From JAJOKI01 sp964412405 (lineage in GTDB: Archaea; Halobacteriota; UBA148; JAJOKI01), in assembly GCA_964412405.1 (NCBI GenBank), contig CAYPOB010000053.1:1-5299 (forward strand): 5,299 bases of DNA, written 5' to 3'. The translations under genes were made by a program, and so were the position numbers. Shown in pieces: positions 1-5,299 of this stretch. The notes under the pieces were generated by a model. The model ran no database searches. It had not been told where the DNA came from and saw only the letters and a program-made list of their open reading frames with translations. How positions within the stretch are numbered: position 1 is the stretch's first letter; every line of letters begins with the position of its first letter.

Positions 1-1
1 T

Positions 2-18
2 CAAACCTTTAAGATAAA
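2..18 (+). promoter_or_regulatory. Possible archaeal BRE/TATA promoter for purB
   Basis: A purine-rich CAAA element at about 2-5 is followed by a TATA-like TTTAAGATA at 8-16. This resembles the archaeal TFB-recognition element plus TATA box. Transcription would be expected to start about 25 bases further on, near 35-42, leaving a short leader that contains the AGGAG ribosome binding site at 51-55. The match is loose and the element lies at the window edge, so what lies upstream cannot be judged. This is an inference from sequence likeness and spacing only. Confidence 0.35.
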
Positions 19-61
19 TACTTTAATCATCAAGGGAAATAGTGTTTTTCAGGAGATCGAT

Positions 62-1390
62 ATGGCAATTCATCCAATTGAATACCGATATGGCACGCCA
101 GAGATGAAGGGAATCTGGACCGAGGAGTCGAAGCTCCAGAGGCTGTTGGAGGTAGAGGTTGCGCTGGCAAAGGCAGAAGCAGATGTGGGATTGATTCCGA
201 AAAAAGCCGTAGAGGCGATTGCCATCGGCATCAAAAAGGTAACCGTGGAGAGGGTCAAGGAGATAGAAGAGGACATTCATCACGATATGATGGCGGTGGT
301 ACTTGCACTGGCTGAACAATGCGGAGATGCTGGTGAATGGGTTCATTTCGGCGCCACTTCCAATGACATCCTGGATACGGGACTGGCGCTCCAGTTGAGG
401 GACGCCATCGAACTTTTGGAGGCGAAACTGGAGAAGCTGAATACTGTATTGCTCAATCAGGCGGAAGCGCATAAACACACCGTCTGTGCTGGCAGAACGC
501 ACGGCCAGATAGGTGTCCCGACTACATATGGGCTACGCTTTTCGATATGGGCATCAGAAGTTGACAGGCATCTCCAGCGCCTGGGCCAATTGAAGTCCCG
601 GGTTCTCGTCGGTCAGATGAGCGGTGCAGTGGGCACTGGAGCCGCTTTTGGCCCCGATGCAACCAAAATCAAGGATAAAACGATGAAATATCTGGGATTG
701 GGTGCAGTCGATGTCTCCAATCAACTCATCCAGCGCGATAGACATGCGGAGTTCATAATGTTCCTGGCGAATGTCGCGACTACACTTGACAAGATATGCC
801 TCGAGATTAGAAACCTCCAGCGCAGTGAAATTGCCGAGGTCGAAGAGGGCTTTGGCACCAGACAGGTGGGTTCGTCCACCATGCCACACAAGCGCAATCC
901 GATAAAATCTGAACAGGTATGCGGACTGGCCAGAGTTATTAGAGCCCAGGTGGAGCCTGCCTTGTTGAACAACACGCTCTGGGATGAGCGCGACCTGACC
1001 AATTCCTCGTGTGAGCGGATTATAATCCCTGAGGCGACAATCCTCACCGACCACATCCTCAATCTGACGGCAAACGTCATCAAAAACCTTCGATTCAACC
1101 CCAAAAACATCCGCCGCAATTTAGAGCTTCTGCGTGGAGTGAACATGGCCGAAGCAGTTATGATCGCTCTGGCAAAGAAAGTCGGCAGACAGGAGGCGCA
1201 CGAGGTCGTCAGAAAATGCGCGATGGATGCACATATGTCAGGTGAGCATATGAGAGACGTCCTCCTCAAAGAGACAAAGGTCACCAAACATCTCACGTCC
1301 GATGATGTCGGGCATCTGATGAATCCGAACAATTACATCGGCACGGCCGTCGAACAGGTGGAGAACGTCGTGAAGAAATTGAGGAGATGA
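62..1390 (+). CDS. purB: Adenylosuccinate lyase
   Basis: This 442-residue protein is a full-length adenylosuccinate lyase of the fumarase/aspartase superfamily. The family is cytosolic, usually homotetrameric, and catalyses two fumarate-releasing steps: SAICAR to AICAR, and adenylosuccinate to AMP. Visible motifs are HHD at 73-75, HFGATSND at 95-102, GRTHGQ at 144-149, and the superfamily signature SSTMPHKRNP at 271-280 in the mobile loop carrying the catalytic serine. His74, His95 and His147 have the mutual spacing of the active-site histidines of bacterial PurB. The length is normal for the family and no key motif is missing. The ATG at 62 is chosen because AGGAG at 51-55 lies six bases ahead and the protein begins with the usual N-terminal PIEYRYG-type stretch. 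The gene is first in the visible cluster and ends 17 bases before the next one, which suggests co-transcription. Confidence 0.97.
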   Translation: MAIHPIEYRYGTPEMKGIWTEESKLQRLLEVEVALAKAEADVGLIPKKAVEAIAIGIKKVTVERVKEIEEDIHHDMMAVVLALAEQCGDAGEWVHFGATSNDILDTGLALQLRDAIELLEAKLEKLNTVLLNQAEAHKHTVCAGRTHGQIGVPTTYGLRFSIWASEVDRHLQRLGQLKSRVLVGQMSGAVGTGAAFGPDATKIKDKTMKYLGLGAVDVSNQLIQRDRHAEFIMFLANVATTLDKICLEIRNLQRSEIAEVEEGFGTRQVGSSTMPHKRNPIKSEQVCGLARVIRAQVEPALLNNTLWDERDLTNSSCERIIIPEATILTDHILNLTANVIKNLRFNPKNIRRNLELLRGVNMAEAVMIALAKKVGRQEAHEVVRKCAMDAHMSGEHMRDVLLKETKVTKHLTSDDVGHLMNPNNYIGTAVEQVENVVKKLRR

Positions 1391-1407
1391 CCAAAGGATA
1401 GCTCGAC

Positions 1408-2235
1408 ATGATAAGCGACGAAGAAACTGCCGTCAAGCTCCTCGGTGGCGTGTTGCAAAAAGCGATTGCTGAAGGGCTTGCTCCAAAAACTGGAATCGCA
1501 TTTTCGGGCGGAGTGGACAGTTCGCTGATAAGTGCAATGGCTCAAAAGGATATGGAAGATATAAATCTATATTCCGTTGGATTTGAGGAATCTCACGACC
1601 TCCAACATGCCCAATATGCTGCTGAATTACTGGGATTGGATGGCAGCCTGCACGCCAAAGTCATCACCCGAAAGGAGATAGAAAAAGATATACCAGATGT
1701 CATACGGTCGGTCAAAAGCTCTGACCCGATGGCGGTCGAAATAGGGCTTCCGCTGTTCATCGCGGCCAGAGAAGCGCACGATGACGGTATGAAGATAATG
1801 CTCTCAGGGCAGGGCGCGGACGAATTATTTGCAGGATATCAACGCTATATACGGATATCTGAGATGGGCTATCTTGCGGATGAGACAAAGAAAGATGTCA
1901 AGAACCTTGTCGAGATTGGCATCGATAGGGATCGCGCGGTGGCGTATGCAAACTCCATTGAACTGAGAACGCCATATCTCGATCGGAATGTCATTGAGGT
2001 GGGTTTGCAGATAGCCCCAGAACTGAAAATCCATAAAAAAGATGGAAGTTATATGAGGAAGTACATTTTGAGAAGGGTAGCCGAAAACATCATACCACAT
2101 GAACTCGCTTGGATGGAAAAGAAGGCAATGCAATACGGCACTGGTGTGCACAGAGAGCTTGGCGGGCTGGCCAGATCCTGTGGATTCAGGAGTACCAGAT
2201 GCTACCTCGCCTCGCTTGCACATGCACCAGATTGA
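1408..2235 (+). CDS. Asparagine-synthase-type synthetase domain protein without glutaminase domain
   Basis: This 275-residue protein matches the C-terminal, ATP-using half of glutamine-dependent asparagine synthetase. It has the PP-loop SGGVDSS at 33-39, SGQGADELFAGY at 133-144, LRTPYLD at 186-192, the MRKYILRR helix with Lys218, and KKAMQYGTG at 238-246. The family adenylates a carboxylate (aspartate in true asparagine synthetase) and attacks it with ammonia. The N-terminal Ntn glutaminase domain with its catalytic Cys2 is absent. This is not a recent truncation within the window, because an in-frame TAG at 1399-1401 and the end of purB lie directly upstream. The ATG at 1408 is therefore the first possible start, with a weak AAGGA at 1394-1398. 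The protein must use free ammonia, borrow ammonia from a partner, or have another substrate; none of these can be decided here. It sits between purB and gatCAB. Its stop codon lies inside an inverted repeat. The family is certain; the substrate is not. Confidence 0.85.
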   Translation: MISDEETAVKLLGGVLQKAIAEGLAPKTGIAFSGGVDSSLISAMAQKDMEDINLYSVGFEESHDLQHAQYAAELLGLDGSLHAKVITRKEIEKDIPDVIRSVKSSDPMAVEIGLPLFIAAREAHDDGMKIMLSGQGADELFAGYQRYIRISEMGYLADETKKDVKNLVEIGIDRDRAVAYANSIELRTPYLDRNVIEVGLQIAPELKIHKKDGSYMRKYILRRVAENIIPHELAWMEKKAMQYGTGVHRELGGLARSCGFRSTRCYLASLAHAPD

Positions 2236-2245
2236 AAATCTGGTG
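2225..2245 (+). repeat. Hairpin 1, spanning the stop codon of the synthase-like gene
   Basis: CACCAGATT at 2225-2233 and AATCTGGTG at 2237-2245 are perfect reverse complements, giving nine base pairs around the three-base loop GAA. The TGA stop codon at 2233-2235 lies at the tip of the stem and in the loop, so a terminating ribosome would melt this hairpin. Confidence 0.75.
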
Positions 2246-2255
2246 GATGTCACAA

Positions 2256-2280
2256 TGAGGCAGAGCAAAGCTCTATCTCA
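2256..2280 (+). repeat. Hairpin 2, imperfect
   Basis: AGAGC at 2262-2266 pairs with GCTCT at 2270-2274 around an AAA loop. After one G-T wobble and one C-A mismatch, TGAG at 2256-2259 pairs with CTCA at 2277-2280. It is the weakest of the five and directly abuts hairpin 3. Confidence 0.5.
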
Positions 2281-2303
2281 GTTCCAGATCTTCGATCTGG
2301 AAC
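2281..2303 (+). repeat. Hairpin 3, perfect 10-bp stem
   Basis: GTTCCAGATC at 2281-2290 and GATCTGGAAC at 2294-2303 are perfect reverse complements around the loop TTC. The core CCAGAT/ATCTGG is shared with hairpin 1. A further GATCTG at 2310-2315 could compete for the left arm. Confidence 0.8.
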
Positions 2304-2320
2304 ATCAAAGATCTGTGAGA

Positions 2321-2345
2321 GTTGTAGTCCCAGGTGGACTTCAAC
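2321..2345 (+). repeat. Hairpin 4
   Basis: AGTCC at 2326-2330 pairs with GGACT at 2336-2340 around the five-base loop CAGGT. Beyond a T-T mismatch, GTTG at 2321-2324 pairs with CAAC at 2342-2345. It has the same overall length and the same outer GTTG/CAAC ends as hairpin 5. Confidence 0.6.
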
Positions 2346-2346
2346 A

Positions 2347-2371
2347 GTTGGATTTCCTTAGGAAATTCAAC
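2347..2371 (+). repeat. Hairpin 5, 11-bp stem ahead of gatC
   Basis: GTTGGATTTCC at 2347-2357 and GGAAATTCAAC at 2361-2371 form eleven pairs, one of them a G-T wobble, around the loop TTA. It ends 22 bases before the gatC start. An A/T-rich stretch follows, without the long T-run expected of an archaeal terminator. Confidence 0.75.
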
Positions 2372-2384
2372 AAGAATTAATTTA

Positions 2385-2389
2385 GTGAT
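2385..2389 (+). promoter_or_regulatory. Weak ribosome binding site of gatC
   Basis: GTGAT lies four bases before the gatC ATG. It can pair with the AUCAC part of the archaeal 16S rRNA 3' end, but the core GGAGG is missing. No better purine-rich site is present between hairpin 5 and the start. Confidence 0.4.
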
Positions 2390-2393
2390 ATAT

Positions 2394-2672
2394 ATGATCA
2401 CCAAAAGAGATGTAGAACATATCGGATGGCTGGCAAGGATAAAACTGACAGAAGAGGAAAAGGAGAAGTTTACGGAGCAGTTTAATCCCATATTGGACTA
2501 TTTTGAGAAACTGGACGAGGTGGATCCGGATGTGCCTCCTGCCTATAATATATCTGGACTCATGAACGTTTTTCGTGCCGATGTCGTGAGAGAATCCATT
2601 AGTCGAGATGATGCACTCGGCAATGCGCCAAAGAAGGAGGGGGAATTTTTCAAAGGTCCGAGGGTCGTGTAG
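2394..2672 (+). CDS. gatC: Asp-tRNA(Asn)/Glu-tRNA(Gln) amidotransferase subunit C
   Basis: This 92-residue protein has the size and pattern of GatC. It opens with an N-terminal helix pair (DVEHIGWLARIKLTEEE at 5-21, then the FNPILDYFEKLDEVD region at about 30-44). A Pro-rich linker follows, then FRAD at 61-64, a NAP motif near 77-79 and the terminal FKGPRVV at 86-92. GatC is a small structural subunit that wraps around the GatA-GatB interface and stabilises the cytosolic GatCAB complex; it has no active site of its own. The ATG at 2394 is preferred over an in-frame GTG at 2334, because that extension would translate hairpin 5 and add 20 residues unlike any GatC. Its stop is two bases before the gatA ATG, so the two are probably translationally coupled. 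The 158-base gap before it is filled by the hairpin array. Confidence 0.92.
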   Translation: MITKRDVEHIGWLARIKLTEEEKEKFTEQFNPILDYFEKLDEVDPDVPPAYNISGLMNVFRADVVRESISRDDALGNAPKKEGEFFKGPRVV

Positions 2673-2674
2673 AT

Positions 2675-4084
2675 ATGAATCTCAGCGAGGCAAGAAAGAG
2701 GATCGAGGACGAATCCGCGGAAGAAGTAATCATATCCCTATTTGACAATATCGAAAAAAGCGAGCTAAACGCGTTTATAACTCTTGCAAAAGAGCATGCA
2801 GTGGAGGGGGCGAGGAGGGCAGACAGGGAGAACACGAAAGGAGTACTAAGAGGGATTCCAATCGCACTCAAGGATTGCATCTCCACCAAGGGCATGGAGA
2901 CTACATGTGGCTCCAGAATCCTGAAGGGATACTTTCCGCCTTATGATGCTCATGTCGTCGAACGATTGAAGGCAGAGGGGGCAATCATCATCGGAAAAAC
3001 GAACATGGATGAGTTTGCGATGGGCACATCCACAGAGACCAGTCATTTCGGTCCTGTAAAAAATCCACATGATTTGAGCCGCGTGGCAGGTGGTTCTTCT
3101 GGCGGAAGTGCCGCCGCCGTGGCAGGGGGGGAAGTTCCAATTGCGCTTGGCTCGGATACTGGCGGGTCGGTCCGCTGTCCTGCATCATTCTGCGGCATAG
3201 TGGGATTAAAGCCGACCTACGGACTGGTCTCCAGATATGGGTTGATCGCATATGCCAACTCGTTAGAACAAATCGGTCCTTTTGCCTGCAATGTAGAGGA
3301 TGTCGCACTCCTCTTGGATGTGATCGCAGGCTATGACCCAAGAGATTCGACCTCTATGGAAAAAAAATGTGAATACACGAAAGAGCTCAGGGACGACGTA
3401 TCCGATGTAAAAATAGGCGTGCCAAGGGAGTTCTTCGGTGAAGGCATCGATGAAGATGTGGAAAAAGTAGTATGGGATGGCATCAAACTTCTGGAGGACA
3501 TGGGCGCATCCTACACAGAAATCAGCTTGCCGCACACCAAATACTCCTTGGCAGCTTACTACATCATCGCGATGTCAGAAGCTAGCTCCAATCTAGCACG
3601 ATTTGATGGGCTTAGATACGGTCTTCGTCTGAGAAAAGACGAGGATTGGCACACCACATTTTCGGAGATAAGGGCGCAGGGTTTTGGTGAAGAGGTGAAG
3701 CGGCGGATTCTCTTGGGCACATATGCACTCTCAGCCGGTTACCATGGAAGGTATTATCTGAAGGCGCTAAAGGTGCGCACAGTAATCAAGCAGGACTTTG
3801 AGAGAGCATTGAAAAAAGTGGACGTGCTCATCACGCCGACCATGCCGTTTCCAGCGTTCAAGATGGGCGAAAAGATGGGTGACCCGCTGGCGCTGTACTT
3901 GGCAGATGTGAACACCGTTCCGATTAACCTGGCAGGCGTGCCCTCGATCTCAGTTCCATGTGGATTTGTGGGAAAACTGCCGATCGGCATGCAAATCGTC
4001 GGGCGCCACTTTGATGAGGGCAGAATATTAAGAATGGCATATGCCTTCGAACGGCATGCGGGAGGAGATGTTGAAGCACAGTAG
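2675..4084 (+). CDS. gatA: Asp-tRNA(Asn)/Glu-tRNA(Gln) amidotransferase subunit A (glutaminase)
   Basis: This complete 469-residue amidase-signature protein is GatA. It hydrolyses glutamine and passes the ammonia through the complex to GatB, where Asp-tRNA(Asn) is amidated. The Ser-cisSer-Lys triad is intact: Lys66 in IALKD, Ser141 in GGSSGGS at 139-145, and nucleophile Ser165 in GSDTGGSVR at 159-167. The spacing between them equals that of well-studied bacterial GatA. The following CGIVGLKPTYG at 173-183 is also typical, and TPTMPFP and GVPSISVPCG are recognisable in the C-terminal part. The ATG at 2675 lies two bases after the gatC stop, with GAGG at 2660-2663 as a modest ribosome site. The 3' end overlaps gatB by 17 bases. 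A run of seven Gs (3125-3131) and one of eight As (3360-3367) are both read through in frame with sensible protein, so no frameshift is indicated. Confidence 0.97.
   Translation: MNLSEARKRIEDESAEEVIISLFDNIEKSELNAFITLAKEHAVEGARRADRENTKGVLRGIPIALKDCISTKGMETTCGSRILKGYFPPYDAHVVERLKAEGAIIIGKTNMDEFAMGTSTETSHFGPVKNPHDLSRVAGGSSGGSAAAVAGGEVPIALGSDTGGSVRCPASFCGIVGLKPTYGLVSRYGLIAYANSLEQIGPFACNVEDVALLLDVIAGYDPRDSTSMEKKCEYTKELRDDVSDVKIGVPREFFGEGIDEDVEKVVWDGIKLLEDMGASYTEISLPHTKYSLAAYYIIAMSEASSNLARFDGLRYGLRLRKDEDWHTTFSEIRAQGFGEEVKRRILLGTYALSAGYHGRYYLKALKVRTVIKQDFERALKKVDVLITPTMPFPAFKMGEKMGDPLALYLADVNTVPINLAGVPSISVPCGFVGKLPIGMQIVGRHFDEGRILRMAYAFERHAGGDVEAQ
4061..4065 (+). promoter_or_regulatory. Ribosome binding site of gatB inside gatA
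   Basis: GGAGG at 4061-4065 lies within the last codons of gatA. It is only two bases ahead of the ATG at 4068 but five bases ahead of the in-frame TTG at 4071. The strong match supports translation starting here, but leaves the exact start codon ambiguous. Confidence 0.6.
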
Positions 4085-5299
4085 GAAGTCGGACGGCATA
4101 GTCATCGGTTTAGAAGTCCATGTGCAGCTGAACAAACTCAACTCAAAACTGTTCTGCGGCTGTTCACCCATGTATCACGATGCCGAGCCGAACACGCATA
4201 CGTGTCCGGTCTGCCTGGGACTGCCTGGAGCATTGCCCGTCCTGAACGATGGTGCCGTAGTGGATGCTATCAAGGTCGCGCTCGCGTTGAACTGCAGGAT
4301 AGAGGAGCAGACGTTATTTTATCGAAAGAACTACTACTATCTCGATCTGCCGAAGGGCTTTCAGATTTCACAATACGATTATCCGATTGCCATGGGCGGA
4401 AAAATCAACGTTAATGTGGGAGAAGAGGGCGAGCGCCAGATCAATATCAGAAGGGTGCATATGGAGGAGGACCCGGCACGATTGGTGCATAAAGGTCCCA
4501 TCGAATGCTCGCGATATTCATTGATCGACTATAACAGATCTGGCATGGCGTTGATCGAAGTGGTGACCGAACCAGATTTGCGATCGCCAAAAGAGGCGAG
4601 GGAGTTCCTGAACGCGTTGAGGAACATACTGGAATATTTGGATGTCTTTGACGAGTCTCTGGATGGTGCCCTAAGGGTCGATGCAAACATATCACTGGCA
4701 GGCGGAGCCAGAATCGAGGTGAAGAACATATCCTCCTATAAAGGTGTGGAAAAGGCGCTGTTGTTCGAGATTGTGCGCCAGAAAAACCTGATGCGGAGGG
4801 GTATTAAAATCTCACGCCAGGAGACGCGCCATTACGATGAAAAAAGGGGAGTCACGACCTCACTAAGGATCAAAGAGGAGGAACACGACTACAGGTATTT
4901 CCCGGAACCTGATCTGGTGCCGCTCGGGGTGTGCGACAGGATTGATGATATCAGAAGGAGTCTGCCAGAGCTGCCAGATATTAGGCGCCAGCGATTCGTC
5001 CAACAGTATGGCATATCGGATTATCATGCAAAAGTGCTCACCTCTGAATTAAGACTGTCCAACTTTTTTGAAACTGTCGCATCTGAAATAGACCCCATTT
5101 TAAGCGCCACGTGGATTGCAGACGTTTTGAAGGGCGAGTTGAACTATCGCGGCTTGGATATCAGCACATTCTCACCCAAACACATGATACAAATTTTGCA
5201 AATACTGAGAGGCAAAAAGATCACGGAAAAGAGCGCAGTGCAGGTCATACGAACGATACTGGACAAAGGCGGTGAGCCAGCCGAGATTATCAAACAAAA
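4068..5299 (+). CDS. gatB: Asp-tRNA(Asn)/Glu-tRNA(Gln) amidotransferase subunit B, 3' end outside window
   Basis: The frame stays open from 4068 to the right edge, giving 410 codons; a typical GatB has about 475 residues, so roughly the last 65 lie outside. GatB binds the misacylated tRNA, phosphorylates the Asp (or Glu) side chain with ATP and amidates it with ammonia from GatA. Visible motifs are IGLEVHVQLN at 13-22, the zinc-ligand cysteines Cys30, Cys32, Cys46 and Cys49 (FCGC and CPVC), the FYRKNYYYLDLPKGFQISQYD block, and HMEEDPARL. Further on come DYNRSGMALIEVVTEPDL, RVDANISL, EVKNISS and DYRYFPEPDLVPL. These make up the kinase-like catalytic cradle. The helical part and the beginning of the tRNA-binding tail domain (KGGEPAEIIKQ at the edge) follow. 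The gene overlaps gatA by 17 bases, or 14 if TTG at 4071 is used. The bacterial GatB and archaeal GatE paralogues share many motifs, but adjacency to gatC and gatA makes GatB the clear choice. Confidence 0.95.
   Translation, partial: MLKHSRKSDGIVIGLEVHVQLNKLNSKLFCGCSPMYHDAEPNTHTCPVCLGLPGALPVLNDGAVVDAIKVALALNCRIEEQTLFYRKNYYYLDLPKGFQISQYDYPIAMGGKINVNVGEEGERQINIRRVHMEEDPARLVHKGPIECSRYSLIDYNRSGMALIEVVTEPDLRSPKEAREFLNALRNILEYLDVFDESLDGALRVDANISLAGGARIEVKNISSYKGVEKALLFEIVRQKNLMRRGIKISRQETRHYDEKRGVTTSLRIKEEEHDYRYFPEPDLVPLGVCDRIDDIRRSLPELPDIRRQRFVQQYGISDYHAKVLTSELRLSNFFETVASEIDPILSATWIADVLKGELNYRGLDISTFSPKHMIQILQILRGKKITEKSAVQVIRTILDKGGEPAEIIKQ

Larger units (their letters stand above)
2225..2371 (+). 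other. Tandem array of five short hairpins in the synthase-gatC gap
   Basis: Almost all of this 147-base stretch can fold into five consecutive hairpins, at 2225-2245, 2256-2280, 2281-2303, 2321-2345 and 2347-2371. Stems have 9 to 11 paired positions, and four of the five loops are three bases long. The stems differ in sequence yet keep their pairing, so this is not one simple duplicated repeat. Because the unit lies in the leader of gatC, or in the tail of the synthase mRNA, it could act in mRNA processing or stability, in premature termination, or as an independent small RNA. No T-run follows any stem, so a classical intrinsic terminator is not supported. The reading frames across it look like chance. 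It matches no RNA family I recognise. The pairing is seen directly; the function is unknown. Confidence 0.7.

Noticed and set aside
23..1545. Long open frames on the minus strand opposite purB
   Set aside because: They lie antisense to a full-length, motif-complete purB, and their translations have low-complexity or unlikely composition with no recognisable domain.
2225..2371. Hairpin array as a CRISPR array
   Set aside because: The units are not identical repeats with unique spacers; each has a different stem, and there are no constant-length spacers between them.
2225..2371. Hairpin array as tRNA or C/D box RNA
   Set aside because: No T-loop GGTTC pattern or acceptor stem is present, and no clear C box (TGATGA) and D box (CTGA) pair was found.
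2099..2380. A + strand open frame of 93 codons covering the end of the synthase-like gene and most of the hairpin array
   Set aside because: It overlaps the well-supported synthase frame, shows no recognisable protein pattern and has no ribosome site; the hairpin structure explains the stretch better.
2347..2385. Hairpin 5 as an intrinsic terminator of the purB-synthase unit
   Set aside because: The following bases are A/T-rich, but no T-run of the kind used by archaeal termination is present, and gatC starts 22 bases later.
2334..2393. GTG at 2334 as an upstream start for gatC
   Set aside because: It lies inside hairpin 4 and would add 20 residues not typical of GatC. The ATG at 2394 gives a normal-length protein with the expected N-terminus.
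3360..3367. Run of eight As in gatA as a programmed frameshift site
   Set aside because: The normal frame continues with typical GatA sequence to a proper stop; no alternative frame gives a sensible product.
4202..4729. Small open frames on both strands within 4202-4729
   Set aside because: They are shadows of gatB, whose own frame carries all conserved motifs through this stretch.

Overview
The window looks like chromosomal DNA of an archaeon, most likely a euryarchaeote of the methanogen or methanogen-relative type. The signs are archaeal-style protein sequences, frequent AGA/AGG and ATA codons, a purine element plus TATA-like box at the left edge, and a GatCAB amidotransferase beside a compact asparagine-synthase-like protein. 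The lineage is inferred from these impressions, not from a database match. All genes lie on the + strand and fill almost the whole window.

Layout: a probable promoter (about 2-18) precedes purB (62-1390), adenylosuccinate lyase of purine synthesis. After 17 bases comes a 275-residue asparagine-synthase-type protein (1408-2235) that has only the ATP-using synthetase domain and no glutaminase domain. Then follow a 158-base gap, gatC (2394-2672), gatA (2675-4084, 2 bases after gatC) and gatB (from 4068, overlapping gatA by 17 bases and running off the right edge). gatCAB encodes the three-subunit enzyme that amidates misacylated Asp-tRNA(Asn), and in some organisms Glu-tRNA(Gln). Archaea normally use GatDE for the glutamine case, so Asn-tRNA formation is the likely job here.

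The five genes share an amide/nitrogen theme: purB releases fumarate from aspartate-derived adducts, the synthase-like protein would amidate aspartate or a related acid, and GatCAB amidates aspartate on tRNA. The tight spacing suggests one transcription unit, or two units split at the gap before gatC.

The least expected feature is that gap. From 2225 to 2371 it is almost entirely made of five consecutive short inverted repeats (21 to 25 bases each, stems of 9 to 11 paired positions, four of them with 3-base loops). The first straddles the stop codon of the synthase-like gene and the last ends 22 bases before the gatC start. Several arms share the word CCAGAT or its complement and could pair in alternative ways. 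I do not recognise this as a known RNA family. It may be a structured leader or processing region for gatCAB mRNA, a small RNA, or a cluster of palindromic repeat units. The rest of the window is ordinary housekeeping sequence.
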